NCBI GenBank assembly: GCA_958496175.1
Contig: OY292274.1
Coordinates: forward strand, 1,240,001-1,304,000
Length of the DNA stretch: 64,000 nt
Source of the DNA: Sisyra terminalis
Lineage: Eukaryota; Arthropoda; Insecta; Neuroptera; Sisyridae
Reading direction: 5' to 3'
In this document: positions 1 to 10,524 of the stretch, in pieces
How positions within the stretch are numbered: the first letter of the stretch is position 1
How the letters are laid out: every line of letters starts with the position of its first letter
Position numbers and translations under genes: made by a program
Notes under the pieces: generated by a model
The model's input: only the letters and a program-made list of their open reading frames with translations
Told to the model about the DNA's origin: nothing
The model's database searches: none

Positions 1-161
1 TATAACTTTAATTGTGGCCCGCGGAGTTATGATGGATTTCCGAAGTGACCCGTAATATCATTTGAATTGGCTACCCCTGATTTAAAATATGCTGATTTTT
101 TGATTTCATAAAAAGGAACAAAGATATTTAATAAAGGGTCCAATTTATAACCAATAGGTAT
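1..161. other. Unassigned AT-rich start of window
   Basis: No reading frame, repeat end or RNA gene recognised. The sequence runs into the repeat described from 162. Confidence 0.4.
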
Positions 162-352
162 ACCTTGCGCGCGTTGCTACACCACTAACTAAAATAAATT
201 TGATGATGAAATTTTGACGGCCAGAATTGATCGTACCAACTCAGAAACCTTCGTGGACTCATATGGAACAACATTGTTAAAGATCATCGTATGATCAAAT
301 GTATAGTTTACGATTCTATAAAGAACATACAGACAAAAATTCATTTTTATAT
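162..352 (+). repeat. Direct repeat, copy 1 (partner 988-1190)
   Basis: This stretch, starting near the motif TTGCGCGCGTTG, is repeated in the same orientation at 988-1190 with clear but imperfect identity. Both copies share TCAGAAACCTTCGTGG and AAAGATCATC and run into similar flanks. Between them lies an inverted S-type repeat and a tRNA-like block, so the pair may be a family unit split by an insertion. No coding capacity is evident. Confidence 0.6.
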
Positions 353-850
353 ATACTATATATTCATGAAATATATGACAACAAATTGCTGCCCTAATGC
401 ATTTCAGCAAGATATATAATTGCTCCAAGTCGCAAACATTGGTTCATAAAAAAATAGATTTTGAAAAGTTTGATTGTTGAAAAACGAACAAAAATTAAAA
501 ATCGCCTATTTAGTATAAGTACTACATATTAAACTTTCATACTAATTTAGTGAAATGACTTTATTTAAAATTGTGTTATTAAAATGATATAAAAAAAACA
601 GGCACTTATATTTTATTTCTAAATATAAATAAAGATGAACTTGCTTTTATATTAAACAGTAATATTGTTTCGTTTTTAGCGACACTTATTAAATTTAAAA
701 TTTCGATTGTTAATTAACTCTACATTATCTCGCACAAACTTAATCACCCCTTTTCACTCTTTTAGGGTAGGGATTTTCAAAAAAAAAATCTTTAATATTT
801 TCTTATTGAGTAACTCTCAGAGTTTATTTACAACAATTTAGTAATAAAAA
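340..850 (-). repeat. S repeat (Helitron-internal block), inverted copy
   Basis: This block is the reverse complement of 6440-6830 and lies in the same orientation as 26640-27030. Shared landmarks are the CACCCCTTTT/CTTTTAGGGTA stretch near 745-770 and the poly-A-rich segment ATGATATAAAAAAAACA near 585. The block recurs inside the Helitron-like element at 5.6-8.0 kb, so it is probably non-coding Helitron filler and not a gene. Short ORFs here are chance frames. Confidence 0.6.
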
Positions 851-852
851 AA

Positions 853-935
853 GGTTGGTGTGGGACTTGCACCCATGGCTCCTTAAATACAGCATGTACA
901 GCATTATAGAAACGGATATGTAAACTAATGCGCTA
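853..935 (-). repeat. tRNA-like block (diverged Pol III promoter-like boxes)
   Basis: Read on the minus strand, this stretch begins TAGCGCATTAG (weak A box) and ends with GGGTGCAAGTCCCAC (B-box and T-arm-like). It sits at the same place relative to the S repeat as the better preserved block at 6101-6178. It is not a functional tRNA: arms are incomplete and the B box deviates. It is best read as an old SINE head or tRNA pseudogene carried within a Helitron-type repeat. Confidence 0.45.
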
Positions 936-987
936 TTTACATGTGAATAAAGTTATGATTGTATACAAAAAAATGTATATTTAAATA

Positions 988-1190
988 TACCCTGCGCGCG
1001 TTGTTACACCAACAAACAACATAAATTTGAAGACCAAATTTTGACCATAATTTTGACGACCAAAATTGGTCGTACAAACTCAGAAACCTTCGTGGGCTTA
1101 TGTGGAACAACTTTACTAAAGATCATCATATGATCAAATGCATAGTTTACGATTCAATAAAGGACATACAAACAAACATTTATTTTTATA
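988..1190 (+). repeat. Direct repeat, copy 2 (partner 162-352)
   Basis: Same-orientation partner of 162-352. It has a small internal duplication of TTTTGACCA/TTTTGACGACC near 1045-1065 that copy 1 lacks. Confidence 0.6.
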
Positions 1191-1912
1191 TGTAAAAAGT
1201 AAGTAAGTACTTTTACTTAGAGGTATACTCCTTACAGAAGAAAATTTAACTGTGATAAATGTAAACATAAATCTAACAGATGTTACAAATAAATGTAACA
1301 GCGACGTAAAATAAAAATAAATCAAAAATAAATTTTTAGTAACATTTATGTCAAAAATTATCTATTATATAAAATGCAAAATATGTTCATGTTTATTGAT
1401 TATTCGATGTGACATTTTCCTACTTTACTCCCCTACATTCAAGTTTGTAATTCGGTTTACTACGTAATTAGTTCGGTCTATGCTAGAGGCTTGTAAATTT
1501 TCGAGAGAGTAAAGGCAATTTGTCAATGTAATAGGATAACGAAGGAATCAAAGAGCTATTATTGGCATGGCCATTATTACTGAACACATGTAATATTTGT
1601 ATACCTACAGAATCCCCTCGTTCCTCTCTAACATTTGCAATCTAGGTTGGCAATTTAATTATCAAATCAAGATCTAATATTCAAAGGATGCATTTGTCAA
1701 TTAAAAAGTCTTAATTCGCCGACCTCTATTATAAATCAATTAATTAATTCCAAAGCTTTTAGTGTAAGTATAATATATTGGTTTACCTAAGCATATTAGG
1801 GATTATAAGTGACCTCTCTCAAAGGAATGGATACGAATATTGAGAGTGTCCTGTTCGTTTTGTACTCCACATGCATTTTAAAAGAAAAATCAAATTTTAA
1901 GTTATTTTTGGT
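1191..1912. other. Unassigned, AT-rich
   Basis: No coding motif, repeat end or RNA gene recognised. Confidence 0.4.
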
Positions 1913-2035
1913 CATGGGAGGGCCACTCAATGTTAATTTTTTGTTCCTAAAAATGCTCAGTTCATCTCGACGAAAATTGGCGGTGCTAGTGTAGGAGAGT
2001 CGATAACAACGGGACCTTATTTTAAATACTTTGCG
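1913..2035 (+). mobile_element. hAT-type MITE, 5' fragment
   Basis: Begins CATGGGAGGGCC and continues through CAATGTTAATTTT. The same order is seen at the left end of the complete MITE at 15491-16307, and both share GCTAGTGTAG and a GATAA-CGA run. The right part is missing, so no target-site duplication can be checked. The overlapping short ORFs on both strands are not supported as genes. Confidence 0.6.
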
Positions 2036-2252
2036 CGCAATTTTCAAATTTTGATAATTCGATTGAATTCTTTATTATATTTATCCATTTTTCTTTACAA
2101 GTCTACTGCTGGAAGGGTGGTCAAGGTGTCACCAAAACTGATAAGCGCTGGATTTAGATCTCAAAACGAACAAATTTTCAATATAACTCACTTTTTTATT
2201 ACTGCAATAATAGTAAAATCTAATAAACTTAATGTACATGATCTCAAATAAT

Positions 2253-2917
2253 TTACCAATGATTGTAACTTGGAGCAATTATATATTCTGCTGAAAAACA
2301 TTAAGGGAGCAAATTTTTGTCATATATTTCATTATCCATAAAAATATAAAATCTTCCCATACTAACTTTTCTTCGGTATTTAGAACAATTTGAAAATCAA
2401 TTATTGTTATTGAAAATAAATAAAATTTTCGAACTTAATTCAACGCTTTCCATCTATTTCCAACAATTTTGTATGTACAACGTCCAAATGAGCAAAATCA
2501 AATAGCTTTTTTGTCATAATAATCAAAATAAAAAAGATAATATTTTTTTTCGATTTACAATGTGTTTTAAAATATAAGTTCACATTTGTGTCGATGAAAT
2601 TTAAAAAGTGTTTTTCTTTTACGATGGAGATATATAATGAGAAAAGGTTTTTTATAACTCCTCCCCTAAAAAAGTGAAAAATGGTGGCAAAGTTTGCACG
2701 GGATAACGTTTAATAAATAACCGAAATTTCAAATTTCATAATCAAAGTACTGTTATAAACGAAACGTAATTACTGTTTATTAAAAAACCAAATTAGTTTA
2801 ATAGTAGAAACAAAAACTTTGGGTCCTTTTAAAAATTCAAACTGTGATAGATATATCTGAAAAAGGTTAAGCTTATAAGTGAGCATTAAGTTTTTAGGCT
2901 TTCACATATTGTATTGT
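2253..2917 (+). repeat. S repeat, same orientation as 6723-7365
   Basis: Extended similarity to 6723-7365, including TCTTCGGTATTTAGA, the TTTCCAACAATTTTGTATGT segment, GTGAAAAATGGTGGCAAAGT and the terminal GGCTTTCACATATTGTA. The unit contains a diverged internal duplication: the phrase GTGAAAAATGGTGGCAAAG recalls the block near 6450 (AAAATGGGGTGATTAAG). It is non-coding and probably Helitron-derived. Confidence 0.65.
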
Positions 2918-2943
2918 CTTGATGAGTTCGGTCTTTAACTAAG

Positions 2944-3060
2944 TAAAGTGGCAAAAATTGGTAGGGAAAGTAATGTATTCAGATGATGTGTCAACAGAAA
3001 TTTTGCTATTACCAATATCGATAAATTGTTTGGAGAAAACTTTTCCAGATTGGTCATTCT
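2944..3060 (-). pseudogene. Helitron helicase fossil, fragment 1
   Basis: The minus strand reads through a short open segment with VFSKQFIDIGNSKISVD followed by ITFPTNFCHFT. This phrase order (FSxQLL-IGNGK-P-D...SFPxxFC-F) is characteristic of the helicase part of Helitron Rep/Hel proteins, in the PIF1-like group. Only about 39 residues survive, with no flanking open frame. Fragment 2 at 3226-3480 is a diverged copy of the same protein region, so two Helitron remnants lie in tandem here. The helicase would have unwound DNA during rolling-circle transposition; this piece cannot act. Confidence 0.6.
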
Positions 3061-3225
3061 GCGTTTCGAATTGCAGAAGTGGACGACTTCAGACATTAAG
3101 GATCGACTTCTGTCTAAAAAATAAATGCTTGCCTTAAATAATCAAATTTATGGAACCATATGAAGAAATTTCATCTGGAAGAAAACATAAGAATTGCATT
3201 GCTGAACGATTGATCTGCAGAAGAT

Positions 3226-3480
3226 TTATCCTAGAAATGAATGAATATCGGTAATAGCCGTGTTATTGGTTTGAATTTTTATTCCAATTAAACTGATTAA
3301 AACGTTATTCTGCTGTTTCATAAAAAAGCTAGGAATTAGGTAATTTTTTTTCGGAAGAGACAAATTCGAAGGAAATGAAGTCAATACGCTTGATTCGTCG
3401 AAAAGAACACTGCCATTACTGATATTCAAAAATTGTTGGGAAAATTCTTCAGTAGATGGATCACTCCGCAACGCAACTCA
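3226..3480 (-). pseudogene. Helitron helicase fossil, fragment 2
   Basis: An 81-codon minus-strand frame starts MRSDPSTEEFSQQFLNISNG and continues with a DESS...SFPSNLS segment, the same IGNG-D-FP pattern as fragment 1 and as Helitron PIF1-like helicases. Walker and other helicase motifs are absent, so this is a fragment. The frame is open because the fossil is fairly well kept, not because a gene starts at this ATG. The nearby Helitron-like non-coding repeats support the call. Confidence 0.55.
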
Positions 3481-3489
3481 TGTCGCCAG

Positions 3490-4180
3490 CTGAAATTTTT
3501 TCACATTGTGTCACAGATTTTTTGATTTTAAGCAGAAGTTTATTTTATGGGCAGAATCTGAACTTGGAATGTTTGGGAGAAATCGCAAATCAGTAAAATC
3601 ATTGCGCTTTCAAAACATAGTGAGTCATTGCATCGAACTTTCAATGGTTTCAATGGTTATATGCGTTTTTTAAATAAAAATTACTGACAATATTAAATTG
3701 ACAGTATTCAAGTGTGGGTGACGTGAACTGCCAATTGCGGAAAATGCCAAGCCTAATTTATATAAAAACTCATTTTATTCATTTTTTTCTGTGAATTGTT
3801 AAGATATGTTAATAGTTATTCTGCTATTCGGAAGGAAGACGAATCTAACAAATCATATACCATCAAAATCGGTCCAGTCATTTTTTTTAGCTCTAATTGG
3901 TTCAACTACCCCTACTTTGTTTTATATATTGAAGATATCTGATTTGACAAACTTCGTATGTAATGGCAATGTAATGGCAAGATGCTTCAATGGAGAGAAT
4001 CAATCCGAGGGTAACGCATGAACCCAAATACATACCTTCAATAAAGCAAATCGTCGGCCTAAAGTCTCAATCTGCTAAGTCCACTTTTAAAAATTTTTGT
4101 TTTTTTGTTTCAATAGGAAGGAATAAAAAATTCTATCGAATAACAAACTGATAAATCACTATAAATAAAGAAATTTTTCA
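3490..4180. other. Unassigned
   Basis: No recognisable gene or repeat end. A 71-codon plus-strand frame at 3806-4021 shows no domain and low-complexity composition. Confidence 0.4.
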
Positions 4181-4186
4181 ATATAT

Positions 4187-5334
4187 AACATGTATCAGAA
4201 ACCTGATAGACAGCTGATTGAGAAGGCCTGGGAGTATGGAACTACCATGTATCTGTGTTTCATCGATTATGAGAAGACCTTCGATAATGTTAGGTGGCCA
4301 AAACTGTGGAACACATTAATTGACATAGACGTACCAATCCAGTTGATCTCCATCATTAACAACCTATATGAAGGCTCAGAAGGAAGGGTGAAGATCGAAA
4401 ACACTCTGTCCGATAAATGCAATATTTGAAAAAGCGTTCGACAGGGTTGTATTCTCTCACCCTTGCTTTTTAACGTATACAGTGAGATTATAATGAGATT
4501 CACATTGAAGGAGTGGAATGATGGAATCAAAATTGGCGGGAAGCGATTCTCCAACCTTCGCTTCGCAGACGATACAACCCTAATTGCGAACAATGAGAAG
4601 GAGATTTTGGAACTCATTTGAAGGATTGAAATCGTGAGCCAAGATTTTGGTCTAAAAATTAACGCCAATAAGACCAAAATAATGATCGTTGGCCGTGCTA
4701 CCGAACATCAAAATCAGCCGGAAAGAATAGGCCCGTTCTTGGTTGTGGATTGCTTTATTTATCTGGGATTGATGATACATAAATTCGGATCATGTGCGCA
4801 CGAAATTAGACGACGCATTGAAGTCGCTAGATCTGCCGTAACACAACTGTCCAAAATATGGAAAGACCGCAACATATTAAAGCTACTAAAATCAGATTGG
4901 TTGGTACACTGATTTTTCCTATCTTCTCCTACGCTTCGGAAACGTAAACTATCCGTGCAGTTGATCGGCGACGAATTGATGCCTTCGAAATGTGGGTCTG
5001 GAGGAGAATGCTACGGATCCCATGGACGGCTAAAAGAACTAATGTCTCTGTCTGTAACGAAGTTAAGCTAGTCCAAAGACTCTCTTCACTGACGTATGGA
5101 CGAATCCTCAGGTTTTTCGGACATATCGCGCGCCACGAGACCATGGAAAAGTTAATGGTACAAGGACGACCTGAAGGGAAAAGAAAACGAGGGCGATCGC
5201 CAACCCGTTGGACGGAAGTGGTGGAAAAGCTCGTTGATTCGAGTTTCGCGTCCGCAACGCGACAGGCAAAAGAGCGTAATCGCTGGAAAGGGACCATCCA
5301 GCGGGTTCTGAGAAACCTGAAACTCCCCACGTGA
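4187..5334 (+). pseudogene. RTE-like non-LTR retrotransposon, reverse transcriptase fossil
   Basis: One frame from 4190 shows reverse transcriptase motif A (CFIDYEKTFD, about 4253-4285), then KSVRQGCILSPLLFN and motif C LRFADDTTLIA (about 4555-4590). In-frame stops at 4427 and 4619 interrupt it, and the frame is lost between 4912 and about 4990. The following frame (4990-5334) holds the C-terminal RIDAFEMWVWRRMLRIPW and RILRFFGHIARH, common in RTE/BovB-like insect elements. The N-terminal endonuclease is missing, so the copy is 5' truncated. It is flanked upstream by Helitron debris and downstream by a short GC-normal 3' region. Clade assignment (RTE versus a related clade) is an inference; reverse transcriptase identity is secure. 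Confidence 0.85.
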
Positions 5335-5643
5335 CAGTCATTCTTTTAATCGCCATACATCGGCAGTGCTGTTGGATTAAGACGATCAGAAACCTGCTTT
5401 ATGTAGTAACTTATGAAGCTTATATTCACTTTTTTTCCTTTCCCTGAAAAAAACTGTTAAAAAGAACTAAGCAGTTTAACACTTTAGGTCGACGAAATGT
5501 GTTGGCTGACTTGCAATTAAAATAATTATTTTTTTTTGTATAACTTTTATTTTCTTTTTATATATTTATTATTCTAATGAAGAATTGAACTTAATTTTTT
5601 TATTTTATTATTAAAAAATTTAACTAAGTGTAGTTGAAATATC
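5335..5643. other. LINE 3' flank, then AT-rich spacer
   Basis: The first about 100 bases probably belong to the 3' untranslated part of the RTE-like copy. The rest is AT-rich with no feature; no clear poly-A or target duplication was found. Confidence 0.35.
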
Positions 5644-6100
5644 TATATCTATACTAATATATAAAATTCTTACGTCTGTCTGTACATTTCGATTTTGAAC
5701 CCAATTTTAGGGTAAATATTTGTTTCAAGAGGTCCTTAATCCAAATTTAACATTTTTAAAATTTTTGTCTGTCTGTGTGTCCCAATTTAACTTAAGAAAG
5801 GTACAACCGAATTTAATGAAATTTGGTACCAAAATACAACACAATTTCTCACAGACAATAGGCTACTTATCATTCCAAAAAAATAATAAGGAAAGGTATT
5901 CCCTAGGGATGAAAACAGAAATTTTTACACTAGACAGGTGAATTATATATCATTGGAAAGGTAATTTAAAGTTAGAAAATAATATGTAAAAAAAATTTAA
6001 TTGAACTGATAAAAAGTACAGTAAATTCAATTTAAATTTTAAAAAATTGCTTCTTTGAAATATAAACCTTTATATATATAGAACACATAATTGATGTTAA

Positions 6101-6178
6101 TAGCGTAATGGCTTACGTATCTGACATTCTGATCCTCCTAATTATAAAAACGTGGGTTCGAATCTTACAGAAAACTTT
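6101..6178 (+). repeat. tRNA-like block with A and B boxes inside Helitron
   Basis: TAGCGTAATGG at 6101-6111 matches the Pol III A-box consensus. GGTTCGAATCT at 6155-6165 matches the B box with one deviation, and the spacing is tRNA-like. GCGT/ACGT can form a D stem and GTGGG/CTTAC a T stem. The acceptor and anticodon arms do not fold convincingly, so this is a tRNA pseudogene or SINE head. A diverged inverted counterpart lies at 853-935 in the same repeat context, so the block belongs to the family. Confidence 0.55.
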
Positions 6179-6257
6179 TTTTTTTATTTTTCTTTTGCAA
6201 AATTATTGTAAATAGACCCTAAGAATTGCTCAATAAGGAAATATAAACGAAAAACAG

Positions 6258-6296
6258 TAATAGTAGTAGTAGTAGTAATAATAATAATAGTAATAA
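6258..6296 (+). repeat. Trinucleotide microsatellite (TAG/TAA)
   Basis: A run of about 12 imperfect TAG and TAA units inside the Helitron-like element. Confidence 0.8.
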
Positions 6297-8040
6297 AACT
6301 TTAAGTAAATACGTTTTTAAAACCGTGCATACATAAAATCCTGTATTTATATATCCTCTCTGACTGATGAAAATTTAATATTCGATGTATTCCTTATAAG
6401 AAGTAGACATCTGATAAGAATTTATTTTTGAAAATTACTACCCTTAAAGAGTAAAATGGGGTGATTAAGTTTGTATGAGAAAATGCAGAGTTAATCAACA
6501 ATCGAAATTTTGAATTTAATAGGTGTAATTAATAAATGAATAAATAATTAATAATTAGTTTTTGTTATATCATTTTTACTATAGCATTTTAAATAACGTC
6601 ATTTCACTTAATAAGTATGAAAGTTTAGGTAGTAGGTAGTTATACCAAATACCTAAGAGGCAGTTTTTTATTTTTGTTTGTTTTTCAACAATCAAACTTT
6701 TTTTAAAATCTAATTTTTATGAACCAATGATTGTGACCTAGAGCAACTATTTAACATAAAGGGAGCATTTTTTTGTCATAAATTTCATTATCAATCATAA
6801 ATATAATCTTTCAAACCAACTTTTCTTCGGTATTTAGAAAAATTTGAAAATCAATTATTATTATTGAAAATAAATAAAATATTTGATTTTTTTTCCAGTC
6901 TTTATATCTATTTCCAACAATTTTGTATGTACAACGTCAAAATGTGCGATATCGAATTACTTTTCAGTCATGATAATCAAAATAAAGGAAATATTTTTTT
7001 TCGTTTTACATTGTATTTTACAATATGAATGCATATTTCGGTCGATGAAATTTGGAAAGTGTTTTTCTTATATGATGCAGATATATAATAAGAAAGGGTT
7101 TTTGATATTCCACCTCTAAAAGAGTGAAAAATGGTGGCAAAGTTTGTACGGCATAACGTCTAATAAACAATCGAAATTTCAAATTTAATTATCGAGGTAT
7201 GTTCGTTAGAGACGAAACGTTTTATCGCTTAAAAGAAAACAATGTTGGTTTATTATTAGAAACAAAAACGTAGGATTTGCTTTAAAATTTCAACTCTTAT
7301 ATATAAATCTCAAAAAGGTTAAGTTCATAAGTGAGCATTACGGTTTTTGGCTTTCACATATTGTAAACCTGAAAATCCGATATACGTAATCACAAATAAA
7401 TACATTAATGAGCGAATATCGAATAGGGAGAAATTCGGCGAACTGAAAGAAAATTGTTTAATTATATAGTTGAAATTCTGATGTTTTAATAATAAGTGCA
7501 TAGATACACAATAATTATACTTGATTATGGAGGAACTGGGTTTCGTGTATTTGAACAAATTTTAATTTCACCGTAGTTTTGTACATTTCAGTAGTGTAAA
7601 AGTTTTGAGAAAAAGGTTTATTCGAGAGTTGAGACAATGAAATGGGATTTCTACTAATAGTCTAAATATCTAGGCGAGTGTTTTGATAACTTTTGACTGT
7701 TTTAAGTAATAATTATGACTGACTTTATTGAAGTTAACGATAGTTTTTATTTATGTATAGGTGGTGATTGATTTACGGATTAATTAGTTCACGGTAGGTA
7801 TACCTACTAATATTTTTTGAAAAATAATCGATCATTATATGCAACTTTTTTACTCTAAGTAACAGTTTATTAAGTGTGCCTTTTTAAAGTTGACAAAATA
7901 GTCCTTTTAAGTATGATTATATTTTTCGTAAAAGAAATAAGAAAAATTATAATTTTCATATGCCGCTACAAATAGCGAATTTAAAAAGAAAATATAATCT
8001 ACACCTATGTTACGCAGACGAAGTCGCGGGGATCAGCTAG

Positions 8041-8103
8041 TTCATTCATAAAACACTACGTTCATTGCCTGTTGGGTAGTACGAAGTTTGCTGGGTCAGC
8101 TAG
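8041..8103 (+). mobile_element. Second Helitron 3' end in tandem
   Basis: Directly after the CTAG at 8037-8040 comes a 63-base segment that ends ACGAAGTTTGCTGGGTCAGC plus TAG, another Helitron-type terminus. Either a short remnant of a second element abuts the first, or the element carries duplicated ends, as happens when the first end is read through. Confidence 0.55.
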
Positions 8104-8590
8104 TATAATTATAATAAAATAAATTTCTGACAATTCTTATGTCATAAATCTCAAAATGCGGTGGGAATTATGGTTAAGATATAAATAGTACACAGCCAAA
8201 ATCAATAAAATCTTAGTATAATGAGTAACGATGTTTATATCTTTACTTGAAACTTCATAAAAATGTTTACCTGAAATTAATTTACCATTTTTGCTTGTTG
8301 CCGCGAAACCGTGTACAGGGAAATTTATTTAAGTTTTCAATCAACTCAATTAAGTACTCTAGAATATTAGATTAGATACGGTTGAAAGTTTTGTCATTTA
8401 GGTATGAGAAAATTGAATTAAAATTGTAATTAGTTTGGGTAAAAATTACTTGGCTTTAATTTGCAGGAAAAATACTAGGTCGTATGATAGATTCTATGTA
8501 CTATGTGGTTTGTGGATTGTAGCAGCATTTGGTGTATTTGTATTTCTGGAGAGAAGAATCCCTAAGCACGTGTGTTTGTTTGGGTTTATC
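8104..8590. other. Unassigned, AT-rich
   Basis: No gene, repeat end or RNA feature recognised. Confidence 0.35.
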
Positions 8591-9310
8591 TAATGGTTCA
8601 TTGAATTGCTTATTTCGTTCAGAATAAGTTCGGTATTGCTTCATCCCCACCACGGAAACGGTAGTAAGAGCACAGCCGCGTACAACGACATTCGTCTGTC
8701 TCATGCCATTGGTAAGGAGTTCGCGGAGATTTTCCTTGGGCGCAAGTGAGACCGAAACAGGACAATACACCAACACATTGACAAATAGCTTTTTATGCAC
8801 ACGGATACGAGCCAAGTGTGAATGTGTGTTTGTATGTGTGATTAAATGCGAGAGGTCGTTCACCCGGTGTATGTCGCACGGGTAACACAAAATTTGAAAC
8901 GCTCAGCTTAACGTTTGTTCCTCGGCTATGCTCTTTCGGAGGCCTCTTGTTAAAACTATACAGTTTTCGATCGTGTCTCAACAATTGAAATTGACGACCG
9001 GTCAAAAAAATCCACCAAACTATCGCATTATTCCATCGAAAAATCAAATCAAACAACCGGCTCGAGAAAATTTTCCTCTTGTTTTGATAAATCACGCGGA
9101 GCGTATTGAAGTTTTTGCGTTAGTTCATTAAACAGTTGAAAACTAGTATTGTGAAACAAAAAAAAAAAAAAAACAAAACAAAAACAGTTGATAGCACAAA
9201 CAAAACAATGACTCGTTTTACAAGTGTTTTAAAAAAGTGATTAAAGTGTCAATCGTTTTCCGTTATTGGAAAATGAGGAAAATGTGAAAAGTCAAGTTGA
9301 AATCAACGAC
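8591..9310 (+). promoter_or_regulatory. GC-richer candidate host promoter / 5' UTR region
   Basis: Composition is clearly less AT-rich than the surroundings, with many CpGs between 8640 and 9110, then an A-rich stretch (9158-9180). The small ORFs on both strands have no domain. Because a splice-flanked exon candidate follows at 9551, this could be the first exon or promoter of a host gene running rightward. Direct evidence is limited to composition; no TATA box or initiator is convincing. Confidence 0.25.
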
Positions 9311-9550
9311 TAGAATCGGGCTGGGATGTGATTGTTTCAATATTTTTATCATTCACATCATTTGTTTCACTCAATTAATTCATCATTTTTCCAACACTTA
9401 ACCTAGAACTTCATTCGTAATAACACAAATTAAAAACGTTTTTTATTTCATTGATACTTTTCACATCATTTTTCGTTTATCTCTTGTTTCATACTTACTT
9501 TTTTTGTTTTTATTTCTGTTTTTTTTTTTAATAATCTTTTGTTTTTACAG

Positions 9551-9635
9551 CACGATGCATATTTTAGAAGAGTCCTACTCGATTGTTTCTGTTATGCGAA
9601 AAAAGATGATCAAATGGCCGAATGCCGAGTCCTAG
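9551..9635 (+). CDS. Candidate internal exon of an unidentified host gene
   Basis: The interval is preceded by a long pyrimidine run and CAG at 9548-9550 and followed by the donor-like GTGAGA. One frame is fully open (HDAYFRRVLLDCFCYAKKDD, then QMAECRVL) and would end in phase 1. A second frame contains ATG at 9555 (MHILEESYSIVSVMRKK) but runs into a stop at the donor. I do not recognise the product. An alternative is a 5' UTR exon or chance. No matching neighbouring exon was found. Confidence 0.35.
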
Positions 9636-10006
9636 GTGAGAAAGTTTTTCACTTTGAAAAAGTAGAATTTAAGGCAAGTTCAAAAACAACCACTGATTTC
9701 GATAGTATGAAAATTTTTTGGAGCGAAATATAAACCGCATGAGTATTAGAATTATCATTTGAATTTTGGCAAATTGAATGATTTATGGACATTCCCAAGT
9801 GTTCTTTATAAAGATATGAGTTCTTTAATGGTCGAGGAATGTATTTATACATCTGACCAATAACATTTAAATTTAATTGTTAATTACCAATTTTTTTTAA
9901 ATATTTCTACCCTGAAATTGTTTTCGTAGAGCCTTGGTAAGTCTAGAAACTATTTAAGAAATGATTATGATCTTTTGAATTCCTAAAATTCGGTAATCCA
10001 AAGACT
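9636..10006. other. Unassigned
   Basis: Possible intron sequence downstream of the exon candidate; nothing recognised. Confidence 0.3.
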
Positions 10007-10150
10007 AGAGACTACCTGTGTATACAATATATAGAATATATTGTGGTCCAATTTATGTAGTATACTTTAATATAAATTATATATAAAAATCATACCATAA
10101 ACATAAATTTGAACAGAAGTTCAACCAAAATATTTGTGACGTATTGCCCA

Positions 10151-10185
10151 GATATGTATTTCGATTGCCAAGCAATCTTCCTCAG
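10151..10185 (-). ncRNA. Hammerhead-like motif, T1 left arm
   Basis: On the minus strand: CTGAGGA (fits CUGANGA), one A, stem II GATTGC-TTG-GCAATC, then GAAATACATATC and TGGGC. The stem III palindrome is broken (ACAT instead of ACGT), so activity is doubtful. Confidence 0.55.
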
Positions 10186-10308
10186 TGGTCATCAAGGAGT
10201 TTGGATCACTCCGTAACTGCTTTGTGCTGATTCAAAAGTAAGTCATAAATATGAAAACGTGAATCATCACAAAGCAGTTACGAAATGATCCAAACTACTT
10301 GATGACCA

Positions 10309-10342
10309 CTGAGCAAGTTGCTTGGCAATCGAAATACGTATC
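10309..10342 (+). ncRNA. Hammerhead-like motif, T1 right arm (decayed core)
   Basis: CTGAGCA replaces CTGANGA (the catalytic G8 position is C) and stem II has lost a base, but GCAATC, GAAATACGTATC and TGGGC are intact. Probably inactive. Confidence 0.5.
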
Positions 10343-10524
10343 TGGGCAATACATCACAAATATTTTTGTTTGAACTTCTGTTCAAATTTATGTTTATGGT
10401 ATGATTTTATATATTATTATATTAAATTACACTACATAAATTGGGCCGTAATATATTTTATATATTGTGTACACAGTATAACTGTCCAAAGTCAGCGAAA
10501 AAATCTTATTTTGATAAGAGACTA

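Larger units (their letters stand above)
5644..8040 (+). mobile_element. Non-autonomous Helitron-like element
   Basis: The left end has the insect Helitron-style start CTATACTAATATATAAAA, and the right end is GACGAAGTCGCGGGGATC followed by AGCTAG, with a small GAC-GAA-GTC hairpin just before the terminal CTAG; the next base is T. Helitrons insert between A and T without duplicating the target. The interior holds a conserved 5' block (shared inverted with 27452-27905), a tRNA-like block, the S repeat and a 3' block shared with 27130-27450. There is no Rep or helicase frame inside, so it must have depended on another element. The CTAG end, hairpin and repeated copies are seen; the boundaries are judged by eye. 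Confidence 0.75.
10015..10516. mobile_element. T element locus 1: palindromic element with divergent hammerhead-like motifs
   Basis: Two arms are near-complements around a centre near 10225. Each arm, read outward, has the hammerhead-like core, then the hairpin TTTGAAC-TTCT-GTTCAAA, then AT-rich sequence ending at TATACACAGTATAACTG. The direct repeat AGAGACTA flanks the element (10007-10014 and 10517-10524), a plausible target-site duplication. The left end is shorter than the right, as after 5' truncation. There is no protein-coding capacity; the overlapping plus-strand ORF at 10322-10699 is a chance frame through the arm. The central loop is nearly identical to that of locus 3. Confidence 0.75.

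Noticed and set aside
6101..6178. Functional tRNA gene
   Set aside because: A and B boxes present, but acceptor and anticodon stems do not pair; called a tRNA-like repeat block instead.
6364..6395. CTGATGA inside the S repeat (6366 and its inverted copy near 27080) as another hammerhead
   Set aside because: No stem II and no GAAA follow; sequence after CTGATGA does not fold.
8501..8890. 129-codon minus-strand ORF in the GC-richer region
   Set aside because: Overlaps other frames on both strands, no domain, composition follows the local CpG content; more likely untranslated or promoter DNA.
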